In this document: positions 34,429-43,254 of the stretch, piece after piece
How positions within the stretch are numbered: position 1 is the first letter of the stretch
How the letters are laid out: every line of letters starts with the position of its first letter
NCBI GenBank assembly: GCA_964641965.1
Contig: CAZXLD010000006.1
Coordinates: 87,074 to 151,073, forward strand
DNA from: JAJDFU01 sp964641965
Lineage (GTDB): Bacteria; Bacteroidota; Bacteroidia; Chitinophagales; Saprospiraceae
Reading direction: 5' to 3'
DNA: 64,000 nucleotides
The notes under the pieces: model-generated
The model's database searches: none
Seen by the model: the letters and a program-made list of their open reading frames with translations, nothing else
What the model was told of the DNA's origin: nothing
Made by a program: the position numbers and the translations under genes

Positions 34429-35526
34429 ATGGGCCTATTGCCTTCTAAAATTCGGACGCACGACATTACAAACTTCTTCCAAAAATACCCATGGAAAGCG
34501 GGTTTATTTCCGCTATTTGTCCTGTATTTATTAGGAGCTACCTCAAGTGGGCTTGCTGCTCAAGATCCTATTTTCAGTCAATTTTATGCTGCTCCCCTTC
34601 AGTTGAATCCCGCTTTTGCTGGTGTAGCGGAGGCTCCTCGCCTGGCTATGAACTACAGAAACCAATGGCCCGGGTTTTCGGGTGGGTTTAATACGGCTGC
34701 CCTTTCGTTTGAAACCTGGGCTCCGAAACTGAACAGCGGCTTTGGCCTCTTTCTGTTAGGTGATAACGCGATGCGCGGTGTTTACAATATTTTCCATGTG
34801 AATGCGACATACAGCTATCGGGTTCGGCTATCCAGGAAGTCAGCTATTCGCTTTGGGGTGCAAGGTGGTTTTATTAACAGACAATTAGATTGGGATCAGC
34901 TGTTATTTGGAGATCAGCTTAACAGTGTGACCGGTGGGGTAGACGGCAACGGTGATCCGAATGTAAGCTCGGAGATACCTCCTGAGTCTCTTCAGAAAAC
35001 GGTCTTTGACCTCGGGGTAGGTATCTTGTTTTATACCAATCGATTGTATGTTGGTTTTTCAGCCAATCACATCAATTCCCCCGATGAAAGTTTTTATACG
35101 GTAACGGATGGAAGGAGCGCTACACTGCCATTTAGATATTCCTTACATGCCGGTTATCAATTTGACTTAGGCAATTATACTAACGGTCGTTCTGAGGCGT
35201 TTATATCCCCGAATGTAATGTACATTCGACAAAGTGATATAGCGCAGGTAAATGTGGGAGCTAGTGCTGGCTTCAACCTATTTTACGGTGGTCTTTGGTA
35301 TCGCCACACCTTGCGAAATAGCGATGCAGTGATCTTTTTGGTTGGCGTCCGGCATGGGATTGTCCGAGTAGGTTATAGCTACGATTTGACGGTGTCAGGT
35401 TTGTCTGTTCAAAATTCCGGGGGTAGTCATGAAATTTCGGTCACCTTGAATTTTGCAGAAAACCGAAAACGACAAAAGCGGAAGAAATCACAGGAAATAA
35501 ACGATTGCTTCCGCATATTCGATTAA
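34429..35526 (+). CDS. PorP/SprF-like T9SS membrane protein
   Basis: PorP/SprF proteins are outer-membrane beta-barrels of T9SS machinery, often used for particular surface proteins. The 365-residue product has a hydrophobic N-terminal segment ending LGATSSGLAAQDP, then the family hallmark FSQFYAAPLQLNPAFAGVAE and YRNQWPGFSGGFNTAALSFE. It starts divergently from porU, 67 bases away, and is followed by gldJ. In Bacteroidota many paralogues exist, so I do not assign a gene symbol. Confidence 0.9.
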   Translation: MGLLPSKIRTHDITNFFQKYPWKAGLFPLFVLYLLGATSSGLAAQDPIFSQFYAAPLQLNPAFAGVAEAPRLAMNYRNQWPGFSGGFNTAALSFETWAPKLNSGFGLFLLGDNAMRGVYNIFHVNATYSYRVRLSRKSAIRFGVQGGFINRQLDWDQLLFGDQLNSVTGGVDGNGDPNVSSEIPPESLQKTVFDLGVGILFYTNRLYVGFSANHINSPDESFYTVTDGRSATLPFRYSLHAGYQFDLGNYTNGRSEAFISPNVMYIRQSDIAQVNVGASAGFNLFYGGLWYRHTLRNSDAVIFLVGVRHGIVRVGYSYDLTVSGLSVQNSGGSHEISVTLNFAENRKRQKRKKSQEINDCFRIFD

Positions 35527-35595
35527 GGAAAATCTGGATGGCTGACGCTAGCCATACTACACACAGTAAATGCAGCGTTGACTTTCCGGAATTGT

Positions 35596-35603
35596 TATAT
35601 TTG
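35596..35603 (+). promoter_or_regulatory. Probable -7 box for gldJ
   Basis: TATATTTG matches TAnnTTTG and lies 29 bases before the gldJ start. A TTG at 35578-35580 is 15 bases upstream, somewhat closer than usual. Confidence 0.5.
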
Positions 35604-35632
35604 GAGTTCGATTCTCAAACTTATATTCTCTA

Positions 35633-37165
35633 ATGGAAAACTTGATGAAAGCAAGCTTCCTCTTTGCGGCTGCTTGTGCCCTTCTCCTGACCACATCTTG
35701 TAAAAACAATGAGCGGTCTTCCACTACAGGTTGGAAATACAACGACCAGAAATGGGGTGGATTCGAGAAAAAAACCGATTACGAAAATCAAGCGACTGGT
35801 CCTAATCTGGTACTGGTTCCGGGAGGAACTTTCACTATGGGCGCTACCCTGGAGGATATTACCTATGAGTGGAATAATATCCCCCGGCGGGTAACGGTTT
35901 CTTCTTTTTATATGGATGAGACGGAAGTAGCCAATATAGACTACCGGGAATACCTATACTGGGTAAGGCGCGTGTGGGGAGAATCCTATCCCGAAGTTCT
36001 TGCCAATGCATTACCGGATACCCTTGTTTGGCGGGAAGAACTATCTTACAATGAACCATTCGTTGAGACCTATTTCCGCCACCCTGCCTACGACGATTAT
36101 CCACTTGTTGGGGTAACCTGGAGCCAGGCAAACGAATATGCCAAATGGAGAACGGACCGGGTAAACGAAATGATTCTGATCGAGCGTGGTATTCTGAATC
36201 CTAATACGGAGCAGAAGGATGAAGATAACTTTCACACGCAGGCCTACTTTGCCGGGCAGTATCAAGGTAATGTTCGTAAAAATCTTCGCGATCTTCAGAC
36301 CGGCGGTGAACGTTCCGTTCGATTTGATGATGGTATTTTGTTGCCAAGCTATCGGTTGCCTTCAGAAGCAGAATGGGAATATGCAGCTTTGGCTATGATT
36401 GGTAATCAGGCCTCTCCGGATGACGAACGCTATACGGACCGAAGAGCTTTCCCTTGGAACGGTTACACCGTTCGCTACCAGAAAAGAGATAAATACCAAG
36501 GTTTGTTTTTAGCCAATTTCAAGCGGGGTGAAGGTGACTACATGGGACTCTCCGGAAAGTTAAATGACGGAGCCCATATTACAGCTCCGGTTCGGACCTT
36601 CATGCCAAATGATTTCGGCCTGTACCATATGGCTGGTAATGTAAGTGAATGGACCCGCGATTTATATCGCCCCATGACTAGTACTACCTTACGAGATTCA
36701 GAAAACAATGATTTGAACCCATATCGGGGTAACCGATTCCAGGAACTGGAGTTGGACGAAGACGGATCGCCAGTGGAGAAAGACAGTCTCGGTCGCTTGC
36801 GGTACCGCTACATCACAGATGATGAAGCGGCTAACCGAGACAATTATCGTTCGGGTCAACCCTACAATTACCTGGATGGGGATGAAAAATCTGAAGTGAA
36901 ATACTTCAATAAGTACAATCCAGACTTCGATGAAAAGGTACGTACACTGGTTAGTGATAAGGCCCGTGTATACAAGGGCGGATCCTGGGCAGACCGTGCA
37001 TTCTGGCTATCTCCCGGAGCCCGACGCTTTATGGATGAAGACCGCTCCAGCCGTACTATCGGGTTCCGTTGTGCTATGACCCGTACTGGTGGACCAACCA
37101 ATAACCGGGATGATGCCGGTAAGACTTTTAAAACCAAGAAGAAAAAGAAGAAAATGAAGTATTGA
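35633..37165 (+). CDS. gldJ: Gliding motility lipoprotein GldJ
   Basis: GldJ is an outer-membrane lipoprotein of the SUMF1 family needed for gliding and T9SS function in Flavobacterium. The 510-residue product has a lipoprotein signal with lipobox LLLTTSC (residues about 17-23). The SUMF part has LVLVPGGTFTMGATLEDI, FYMDETEVANIDYREYLYW, YPLVGVTWSQANEYAKWR, YRLPSEAEWEYAALAM, HMAGNVSEWTRDLYRP and KGGSWADRAFW, ending FRCAMTRTGG plus a Lys-rich tail. The FGE active-site cysteines are absent. It is followed by a strong terminator. The porV-porU-gldJ neighbourhood matches Flavobacterium. Confidence 0.95.
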   Translation: MENLMKASFLFAAACALLLTTSCKNNERSSTTGWKYNDQKWGGFEKKTDYENQATGPNLVLVPGGTFTMGATLEDITYEWNNIPRRVTVSSFYMDETEVANIDYREYLYWVRRVWGESYPEVLANALPDTLVWREELSYNEPFVETYFRHPAYDDYPLVGVTWSQANEYAKWRTDRVNEMILIERGILNPNTEQKDEDNFHTQAYFAGQYQGNVRKNLRDLQTGGERSVRFDDGILLPSYRLPSEAEWEYAALAMIGNQASPDDERYTDRRAFPWNGYTVRYQKRDKYQGLFLANFKRGEGDYMGLSGKLNDGAHITAPVRTFMPNDFGLYHMAGNVSEWTRDLYRPMTSTTLRDSENNDLNPYRGNRFQELELDEDGSPVEKDSLGRLRYRYITDDEAANRDNYRSGQPYNYLDGDEKSEVKYFNKYNPDFDEKVRTLVSDKARVYKGGSWADRAFWLSPGARRFMDEDRSSRTIGFRCAMTRTGGPTNNRDDAGKTFKTKKKKKKMKY

Positions 37166-37193
37166 TCTCCTTCCAATCATTTTCTTAGATATT

Positions 37194-37234
37194 GAAATCT
37201 CCTGATCGTTCCTGATGATCAGGAGATTTCTTTT
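37194..37234 (+). terminator. Strong terminator after gldJ
   Basis: GAAATCTCCTGATC (37194-37207) and GATCAGGAGATTTC (37217-37230) form a perfect 14-bp stem with a 9-base loop, followed by TTTTATT. It ends only about 10 bases before the murF start, so murF transcription needs read-through or a start very close to the gene. Confidence 0.9.
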
Positions 37235-37243
37235 ATTGTGCCT

Positions 37244-38566
37244 ATGAGAGAACTGTATCATCTTTTTCGCTCTACTACCGGGGTGGTGACAGACTCCCGG
37301 CAGCTCATAGAAGGGTGCATGTTCTTTGCTCTCAAAGGGCCTACTTTTAATGGTAATGATTTCGCAAAAGAGGCTTTGGAAAAAGGCGCGGCATACGCGG
37401 TGGTGGACGAACATAAACTCTCGGGCCGTCCAGGTATGGTTGTAGTTGATGATGTGCTGAACGCCCTCCAGCAGCTGGCACTTCAACATCGTCGTCAATT
37501 TAACTTTCCGGTAATTGGGATTACAGGGAGTAATGGCAAAACCACTACTAAAGAACTAGTTGCAGTTACCTTACAGGAACGATTTAAAGTTCATTGTACC
37601 CAGGGGAATTTGAATAACCACATTGGTGTACCCCTTACCCTACTACGTATGCCGGAGGATACCGAGGTTGCGGTTATCGAAATGGGGGCTAACCATCAAG
37701 GAGAGATTGCGGCTCTTAGCGCTATCACGGAGCCGACCCATGGTTTGATCACCAATATCGGAAAAGCTCACCTGGAAGGTTTTGGCGGCTTGGAAGGGGT
37801 AAAAAAAGGCAAAAGTGAACTCTACAAATTCCTCGCCGCATCCAATGGTGTTGCATTCGTTAATAGGGATGAACCTTTTTTGATCGGACTTTCTTCTCCC
37901 GTCTCTAAACGGGTTTTCTACCGTGTTTCTGAAGTTCCTTCCCTGGACGAACCCGATTACGAGGTACAATTAGTACGGCAAGATCCATCTCTGGCGATTG
38001 CATTCCTTGGGGAAGACGGAAATTTAGTATATGCAGATACCCAACTATCCGGATGGCACAATCTGGCAAATTTATCCACTGCAGTAGCAGTTGGGAAATA
38101 TTTTAAAGCTCCGGCCAGTGGGATTGTTACCGCGCTTGAATCCTATATCCCATCCAATAACCGATCAGAATGGGTGCATTGGAAGGGTAATCGGGTTTTC
38201 CTGGATGCCTACAATGCGAATCCGACCAGTATGCGATTTGCCTTGGAATGGTTTGCCCGCCAACCTGAAAAGCCAAAAACAGCGGTCCTGGGGGCTATGC
38301 TGGAGCTTGGCGAATACTCAGAGGAAGAGCATATCAAGATCGTGAATGGCGCGCTGGAACTGAATATCGATCAGTTAATTTTAGTAGGTGAGGGTTTTGA
38401 AATAGCGGGGCATTTGCTGACCGGGGCACACACCTATTATCGGGAATTAGGTCATTTGATCGATGTGTGGAAACACAACCCTCCTCAGCGCCATTCCATT
38501 CTAATAAAAGGTTCTCGTGGTTTGGGAATGGAAAAATTGCTGGACCAGACGGAACGAGGCCATTAA
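37244..38566 (+). CDS. murF: UDP-MurNAc-tripeptide:D-alanyl-D-alanine ligase
   Basis: MurF adds the D-Ala-D-Ala dipeptide in the last cytoplasmic step of peptidoglycan precursor synthesis. ATG 37244 (MRELYHLFRS) is preferred over a GTG six bases upstream. The 440-residue product shows DSRQLIEGCMFFALKGPTFN, the ATP loop VIGITGSNGKTTTKEL, NLNNHIGVPLTLLRM and EMGANHQGEI, as well as DAYNANPTSM in the C-terminal domain. It overlaps the 3' end of the convergent arginase-like gene by 4 bases. Confidence 0.95.
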   Translation: MRELYHLFRSTTGVVTDSRQLIEGCMFFALKGPTFNGNDFAKEALEKGAAYAVVDEHKLSGRPGMVVVDDVLNALQQLALQHRRQFNFPVIGITGSNGKTTTKELVAVTLQERFKVHCTQGNLNNHIGVPLTLLRMPEDTEVAVIEMGANHQGEIAALSAITEPTHGLITNIGKAHLEGFGGLEGVKKGKSELYKFLAASNGVAFVNRDEPFLIGLSSPVSKRVFYRVSEVPSLDEPDYEVQLVRQDPSLAIAFLGEDGNLVYADTQLSGWHNLANLSTAVAVGKYFKAPASGIVTALESYIPSNNRSEWVHWKGNRVFLDAYNANPTSMRFALEWFARQPEKPKTAVLGAMLELGEYSEEEHIKIVNGALELNIDQLILVGEGFEIAGHLLTGAHTYYRELGHLIDVWKHNPPQRHSILIKGSRGLGMEKLLDQTERGH

Positions 38567-39639
38567 GAAAAGCGGTTTAAGGCATGCAGCAAACGATCGG
38601 GTAACTCTCCTTGCCGAGCCATTACATAGTCGGAATAAGCGCAGGGTACGAGTCGATGATGTTTTTGTTGGGCCTTTCCATCGACAGGGATCTGCATCCA
38701 CCACCGTCCCGTTTTATTGCTCTTCCAAAAGACTAACTGGTAATCCAGGTTCTTAACTTGTACCAGATATTCTGTCATACCACGAGTTGATGCCGGATAG
38801 TCCCTTTTGCGTTGACTCACTCCTTCAATAAAATACCAGATCAATTGGGCTACACTGGCTGCGCTCAGGCGATGCCGGATAGCTTCAGGGCTAAAACCCG
38901 TGATCAAACAGGCTTTCAGCTTATCACTTAGTCCGCTGTAGCGTAAGATCTGGCAACCTTCCTCCAATTGGAAGCCACTTGGAGAACGCGCATCCAAACC
39001 TGGAATTTCGGATGGTTTTAAAACCGGAAGGTTGAAGCTGATTAAATCGGCGTCACGGATGATGGGTTCAATATCAGGAATCTGGGCTTTGGCCTTTCCT
39101 AATCGAATCAGGTCAAAATGCCTTTTTTCGAGCAGCCGCACTTCCTCCGGCTGAAAAAAGTGTCCTTGTCCTCCTAAAATGCTGAGATGAAAGGGCCTCT
39201 TGTCCAGCAGTCTGCGGGTGCGCTCTCCTTTAGCTAAGTGCAGCTGTTCGTCCACCTGAAGCATGCTTGGATAGGGATGGAGTTCTTTGTATGCGTCGTA
39301 AAGCATCTCTACCAGATTGGGATCAGACGCGATGACCAATGGTATGATGTGGCTATCTAATAATTCCTTGATCAATGGAATGCCAAAGGAGATCTTGGAG
39401 CGTTTTAAATTCCCCAAATCAGCTAGGCTCAATTTGGGGCGTACCTGAGTGAGTGGATACAATTCCTCCCGAATGGCTTGCATCTCCCGGCCACCTATGA
39501 AAACCAGGGCTACTTTGGTTTTTTTCAAAGGGGGGACACCTTTTGCTGTGTGGATATCCAAATTTTTACCCAGTGTAAAAGAGCCCAGGGTTTCCAACCA
39601 ATCCTCAGTAGGGACCGGTTTCAGCCAATTTTCCAGCAT
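38563..39639 (-). CDS. Arginase/formimidoylglutamase-like protein, metal ligands lost
   Basis: The 358-residue product has the overall layout of the ureohydrolase (arginase) family found in Bacteroidota: KVALVFIGGREMQAIREELY at the N-terminal side, FDLIRLGKAK in the middle and ADLISFNLPVLKPSEIPGLD late. Active members need Asp/His metal ligands in GGxH, DxHxD and DxDxxD motifs. Here the corresponding places read IASDPNL, LQVDEQLHL and SFNLPVLK, so the manganese site looks broken. It may be a pseudoenzyme with a structural or binding role. It converges on murF. The family call is moderate; loss of catalysis is an inference. Confidence 0.65.
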   Translation of the reverse strand: MLENWLKPVPTEDWLETLGSFTLGKNLDIHTAKGVPPLKKTKVALVFIGGREMQAIREELYPLTQVRPKLSLADLGNLKRSKISFGIPLIKELLDSHIIPLVIASDPNLVEMLYDAYKELHPYPSMLQVDEQLHLAKGERTRRLLDKRPFHLSILGGQGHFFQPEEVRLLEKRHFDLIRLGKAKAQIPDIEPIIRDADLISFNLPVLKPSEIPGLDARSPSGFQLEEGCQILRYSGLSDKLKACLITGFSPEAIRHRLSAASVAQLIWYFIEGVSQRKRDYPASTRGMTEYLVQVKNLDYQLVFWKSNKTGRWWMQIPVDGKAQQKHHRLVPCAYSDYVMARQGELPDRLLHALNRFS

Positions 39640-39749
39640 TTGAATTCAGGGTTGTATGCGCGAGTGGTAAAGATAGAGCATTGGACGTTGAAGTTCGGGA
39701 TTCGCAGACAGGGCTTTTAACTTCCATTTTTCTGCCGATAGAACTATTG

Positions 39750-39757
39750 TACCTTTG
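39750..39757 (+). promoter_or_regulatory. -7 box for the amino acid dehydrogenase gene
   Basis: TACCTTTG is an exact TAnnTTTG match, 23 bases before the ATG at 39781. A T-run (TTTTTC, 39727-39732) sits at the -33 distance in place of a clean TTTG. Confidence 0.6.
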
Positions 39758-39780
39758 CGGCGAAAATCGAATCGCATCCA

Positions 39781-41034
39781 ATGAAAGAGCTCCTGCAGGA
39801 CTACCAGGAAAAAGCCCCTGAGATCATTTTTGAATGGAATGATTCTTTGACCGAGGCAAAGGGGTGGGTCGTAATTAACTCCCTTCGAAATGGGGCGGCA
39901 GGTGGCGGCACCAGAATGCGAAAAGGGCTTACCTGCGATGAAGTCATTGCTTTGGCCAAGGTGATGGAAATTAAATTTTCGGTTAGCGGACCTGCTATTG
40001 GGGGAGCAAAGTCTGGGATTGACTTCGATCCTCGGGATCCCAGGAGAGAAGAAGTGCTTAAGCGGTGGTACCAGGCTGTCTATCCGCTCCTAAAAAACTA
40101 TTATGGTACGGGTGGAGACCTGAATGTAGATGAACTTCGGGATGTTATTCCAATCACCGAAAAGTTGGGTCTCTGGCATCCTCAGGAAGGAATCGTAAAC
40201 GGGCACTTGAAACTGGGTGAAGGTGATAAAGTGAGCATCTTGGGTCAACTCCGATATGGTATTTCCAAAATAGTAGAAGATCCGGCTTTTGTACCGGATG
40301 GATCCCGAAAATATGCTGTTGCAGATCTCGCCACGGGGTATGGAGTCGCCCAATCGGTTGTCCATTTTTATCAGTTGTTCCTGGGCGATTCGCTGGAAGG
40401 AAAGCGGGCGACCATTCAGGGTTGGGGCAATGTTGCTTCTACCGCAGCCGCATTTCTGTCCGTCTCCGGAGTGAGAATAGTTGGTATTATTGATCGGGAA
40501 GGAGGGCTGATCGATCAGGATGGATTGGATTTATCCGCGGTGAAAAAATTATACATCAATAAGGAAGGGAATAAACTCCAAGCGCCCAATTTATTATCGT
40601 TTGAAGAAACTCAACGCCAAATATGGGATCTTGGAGCCGATATTTTCATACCTGGGGCAGCTTCCCGTTTGGTGCATCAGGCGGAAATTGATCGAATGAT
40701 AGCAGGAGGGCTTAAGGTGATTGCCTGCGGTGCTAATGTGCCTTTTGTCGATGACAGGATCTTCTTTGGACCTACGGCCGGGTATACGGATAAACAGGTG
40801 GCTTTGATTCCTGACTTTATTGCAAACAGTGGAATGGCCAGAGTATTCGCCTATCTGATGCAAGCTGGTGTAGAGGTGACGGATCAAGCGATTTTCTCCG
40901 ATATTTCGGAGACCATCCGTCGGGCCTTACAAGAGGTATATACGATTAATCCCACGCCATTGGGCATAGCGGAAGCTGGTCTTCAGATCGCATTAAAAAA
41001 GGTAATACCTGCCGTAAATGACCCTATAGCTTGA
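39781..41034 (+). CDS. Glu/Leu/Phe/Val-type amino acid dehydrogenase
   Basis: These enzymes deaminate an amino acid to its keto acid with NAD(P), or run in reverse to assimilate ammonia. The 417-residue product has the N-terminal substrate domain with GAAGGGTRMRKGLTCDEVIA and the catalytic-Lys loop GPAIGGAKSGIDFDPRDP, then TGGDLNVDELRDVIPITEK. The C-terminal dinucleotide domain has TIQGWGNVASTAAAFLSVSG. Within the superfamily I cannot decide between glutamate and branched-chain substrates. It stands alone with its own promoter. Confidence 0.88.
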   Translation: MKELLQDYQEKAPEIIFEWNDSLTEAKGWVVINSLRNGAAGGGTRMRKGLTCDEVIALAKVMEIKFSVSGPAIGGAKSGIDFDPRDPRREEVLKRWYQAVYPLLKNYYGTGGDLNVDELRDVIPITEKLGLWHPQEGIVNGHLKLGEGDKVSILGQLRYGISKIVEDPAFVPDGSRKYAVADLATGYGVAQSVVHFYQLFLGDSLEGKRATIQGWGNVASTAAAFLSVSGVRIVGIIDREGGLIDQDGLDLSAVKKLYINKEGNKLQAPNLLSFEETQRQIWDLGADIFIPGAASRLVHQAEIDRMIAGGLKVIACGANVPFVDDRIFFGPTAGYTDKQVALIPDFIANSGMARVFAYLMQAGVEVTDQAIFSDISETIRRALQEVYTINPTPLGIAEAGLQIALKKVIPAVNDPIA

Positions 41035-41108
41035 GTCCCAACGGGTGTTCAACTCTAAGCTGATAATAGCTGTTAATAGGCAGTATAGTAATCGAAGCCG
41101 GATTCAAA

Positions 41109-41723
41109 ATGATAGCGGTGACTTCAAATCAACATACATTAATTCCCCAAGCACAGGCCACCATTCCAACGGCATGGGGAAAATTTGAAATGATTGCCTT
41201 TGCAGAGCAAGAGGAAGACTGGATGCCCCATTTAGCCCTGGTACATGAATCCTGCGACCCGACAAAGCCAACGCTGGTCCGCATTCATTCAGAATGCATA
41301 ACCGGAGATCTGTTTGGTTCCAAGCGTTGTGACTGCGGCGAACAATTAGACAGAGCCTTTGAAATGACTGCCCAGGAGGGTGGGGTAGTTCTTTATCTTC
41401 GACAAGAAGGCCGGGGGATCGGTATTATTAACAAGCTCCGTGCCTACAATCTTCAAGACCAGGGGCTCAATACAATTGATGCCAATTTACATCTTGGTCT
41501 AGAAGTAGATGCCCGCCATTATGATATTGCAGTGGAGATGCTCAAGGCTCTTGAAATTTATGAGATTCGGCTGCTGACTAATAATCCAGAGAAAATTGAA
41601 GCATTTGAAGGGACACCCATAAAATTAGTGGATCGGGTACCCCTAATCATTGATCCCGTGGAGGAAAACCGGGCCTATCTGGACACCAAACAAAATGACA
41701 TGGGGCATTTGCTGGATCTTTGA
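41109..41723 (+). CDS. ribA: GTP cyclohydrolase II
   Basis: RibA opens the imidazole ring of GTP in the first step of riboflavin synthesis. The 204-residue product has the zinc-binding segment GDLFGSKRCDCGEQLDRAFE (with an earlier Cys in HSECIT), the active-site loop LYLRQEGRGIGIINKLRAY, and NTIDANLHLGLEVDARHYD followed by LLTNNPEKI. It is a stand-alone RibA without a fused RibB domain. It ends 13 bases before the convergent gene. Confidence 0.95.
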   Translation: MIAVTSNQHTLIPQAQATIPTAWGKFEMIAFAEQEEDWMPHLALVHESCDPTKPTLVRIHSECITGDLFGSKRCDCGEQLDRAFEMTAQEGGVVLYLRQEGRGIGIINKLRAYNLQDQGLNTIDANLHLGLEVDARHYDIAVEMLKALEIYEIRLLTNNPEKIEAFEGTPIKLVDRVPLIIDPVEENRAYLDTKQNDMGHLLDL

Positions 41724-41736
41724 ACAAGTTATTTGC

Positions 41737-42663
41737 TTATTTCGCCCGGCTTGGCTTACCGACCAAAGGCGTTCCGCTTCTCCATTTTGTATTTGGGGTA
41801 CACCTCCAAACCGGGTTGTGGTCTTTGCCCATATAACTAAAAGTGCAGGTATAACTTTGGGCTTGGTTGGGATCATTGGAGGATTGGCGGCTATAAACGA
41901 AAGGTTCTGCTATTTCTTTGGTTTCCTCCGACCATTTGTTCTGGTATACCTTGGTAAACTGGTCCCCATTCCAATAGTAAAAACTGCGTTTCATCCCGGA
42001 ATCGCAGCCAATTTGCATAGTACTTACTTCCAAAATTTGCATGCCTGTCCAAATCTTATCCGAAATAATCCGGAGTAGCACATTTACCGAGCAAGCCTCT
42101 GAAACGCAATGGTCAGAGGTAGGTTGAAACAATTGGGTTCGGCCTGCCTTGACCCATTTCAGGACAGATTGCCCGGAAGAAGAACGAGAAGCCCCGGGAT
42201 GGATGCCCAGCAATACAATTTCTTTGACTCCATCTCTGTCCAGGTCGGTTAACGACCACCCTTTTGCGAGGTCTCCTCCCCACAAATACCCTTTTAGATA
42301 TTCTCCAGAACGGGATACAAATGAAACTTCATACCAATAGTCTTGATAACCTTTATAAAACAAGGGCCCATCATTGTCTTCCGGATAGGAAAGCGTGGTG
42401 ACAGAGGCAGCCAAAGGTAATTTGGTCAGGACCGGGGAGGTTGGATCCGGATATTCAAACAAGGGGCTGCCAGCATTGAAGACAAACAGTCGACTCCCCT
42501 TATCATATAAATCGGTAGCCTGGGTGTGATTTTGAAACCACTTATAATAGGGATCTGCTGGAGGAATTGCAGATTGGGCATTCATAGAAGCGCACCCTAA
42601 TAAGCATATCATGCCTTGCAGGATGGACTTTTGAATCAGCATGGGATTAGGAGAGCAACTCAT
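41737..42663 (-). CDS. Secreted protein of unknown function, SH3-like N-terminal part
   Basis: The 308-residue product has an N-terminal export signal around MLIQKSILQGMICLLGCASM; translation may really start at the second Met (42642). LLGC could be a lipobox. Residues about 50-130 (NAGSPLFEYPDPTSPVLTKL, YQDYWYEVSF, GYLWGGDLAKG) look like a bacterial SH3-type domain. The middle contains LTDLDRDGVKEIVLLG, similar to FG-GAP/VCBS-like calcium loops. The C-terminal part has several Cys. I do not recognise a specific family. Confidence 0.65.
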   Translation of the reverse strand: MSCSPNPMLIQKSILQGMICLLGCASMNAQSAIPPADPYYKWFQNHTQATDLYDKGSRLFVFNAGSPLFEYPDPTSPVLTKLPLAASVTTLSYPEDNDGPLFYKGYQDYWYEVSFVSRSGEYLKGYLWGGDLAKGWSLTDLDRDGVKEIVLLGIHPGASRSSSGQSVLKWVKAGRTQLFQPTSDHCVSEACSVNVLLRIISDKIWTGMQILEVSTMQIGCDSGMKRSFYYWNGDQFTKVYQNKWSEETKEIAEPFVYSRQSSNDPNQAQSYTCTFSYMGKDHNPVWRCTPNTKWRSGTPLVGKPSRAK

Positions 42664-42783
42664 AATAACCTCAACTAAAGGTTTCGATAAATGAGACCGT
42701 TTGCAATATGAGGAAATAAACTTCTATTAAGCAAACGAGTTATAAAAAATAACCTTATAATTTTTGTTCTATTAACCCAACTT

Positions 42784-43242
42784 ATGGATAGGAAGCTTTT
42801 GACCCTTGGAAGGTATTTTTTATTTCTCATTTTGACTACTATCATTTCTGCCCAAATGCTAAATGGCCAAGGATATCAGAAATATCGCTGGAAAAATAGG
42901 CTTGTCTTGTTGTATGCAGGTTCTGAATCCGATGTACAGGTAGCTGAATTTCTGGATCAATGGGAAGCGGAATCGGACAGGGTGAACGATCGAGACCTCC
43001 TGCTGTATGTTTTCCGTCCAGATAGAGGGCAAGATCCATCTGGAGCCATACTTCCCATAGTTGAAGTGGAAGCTTTCCTTCAAAGGTTCCAACCGAAAGA
43101 AAGCGGATTGACCTGGTTTTTAATTGGAAAAGATGGTGGGGTGAAAATGGATGGGCAATCGCAACCACCTCTAAGCGATATTTTTGGGCGAATCGATCAG
43201 ATGCCTATGCGCATGCAGGAAATGAAAAAGGGTAATGAATAG
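42784..43242 (+). CDS. DUF4174-type exported protein
   Basis: The 152-residue product has a signal peptide (RYFLFLILTTIISAQMLNGQ) and a thioredoxin-like DUF4174 pattern: YRWKNRLVLLYAGSESD near the start and TWFLIGKDGGVKMDG with IFGRIDQMPMRMQEM at the end. Members are small exported proteins of unknown function. No redox CxxC is present. It converges closely (12 bases) with the App1-like gene. Confidence 0.75.
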   Translation: MDRKLLTLGRYFLFLILTTIISAQMLNGQGYQKYRWKNRLVLLYAGSESDVQVAEFLDQWEAESDRVNDRDLLLYVFRPDRGQDPSGAILPIVEVEAFLQRFQPKESGLTWFLIGKDGGVKMDGQSQPPLSDIFGRIDQMPMRMQEMKKGNE

Positions 43243-43254
43243 GTTGAGCTGGGA

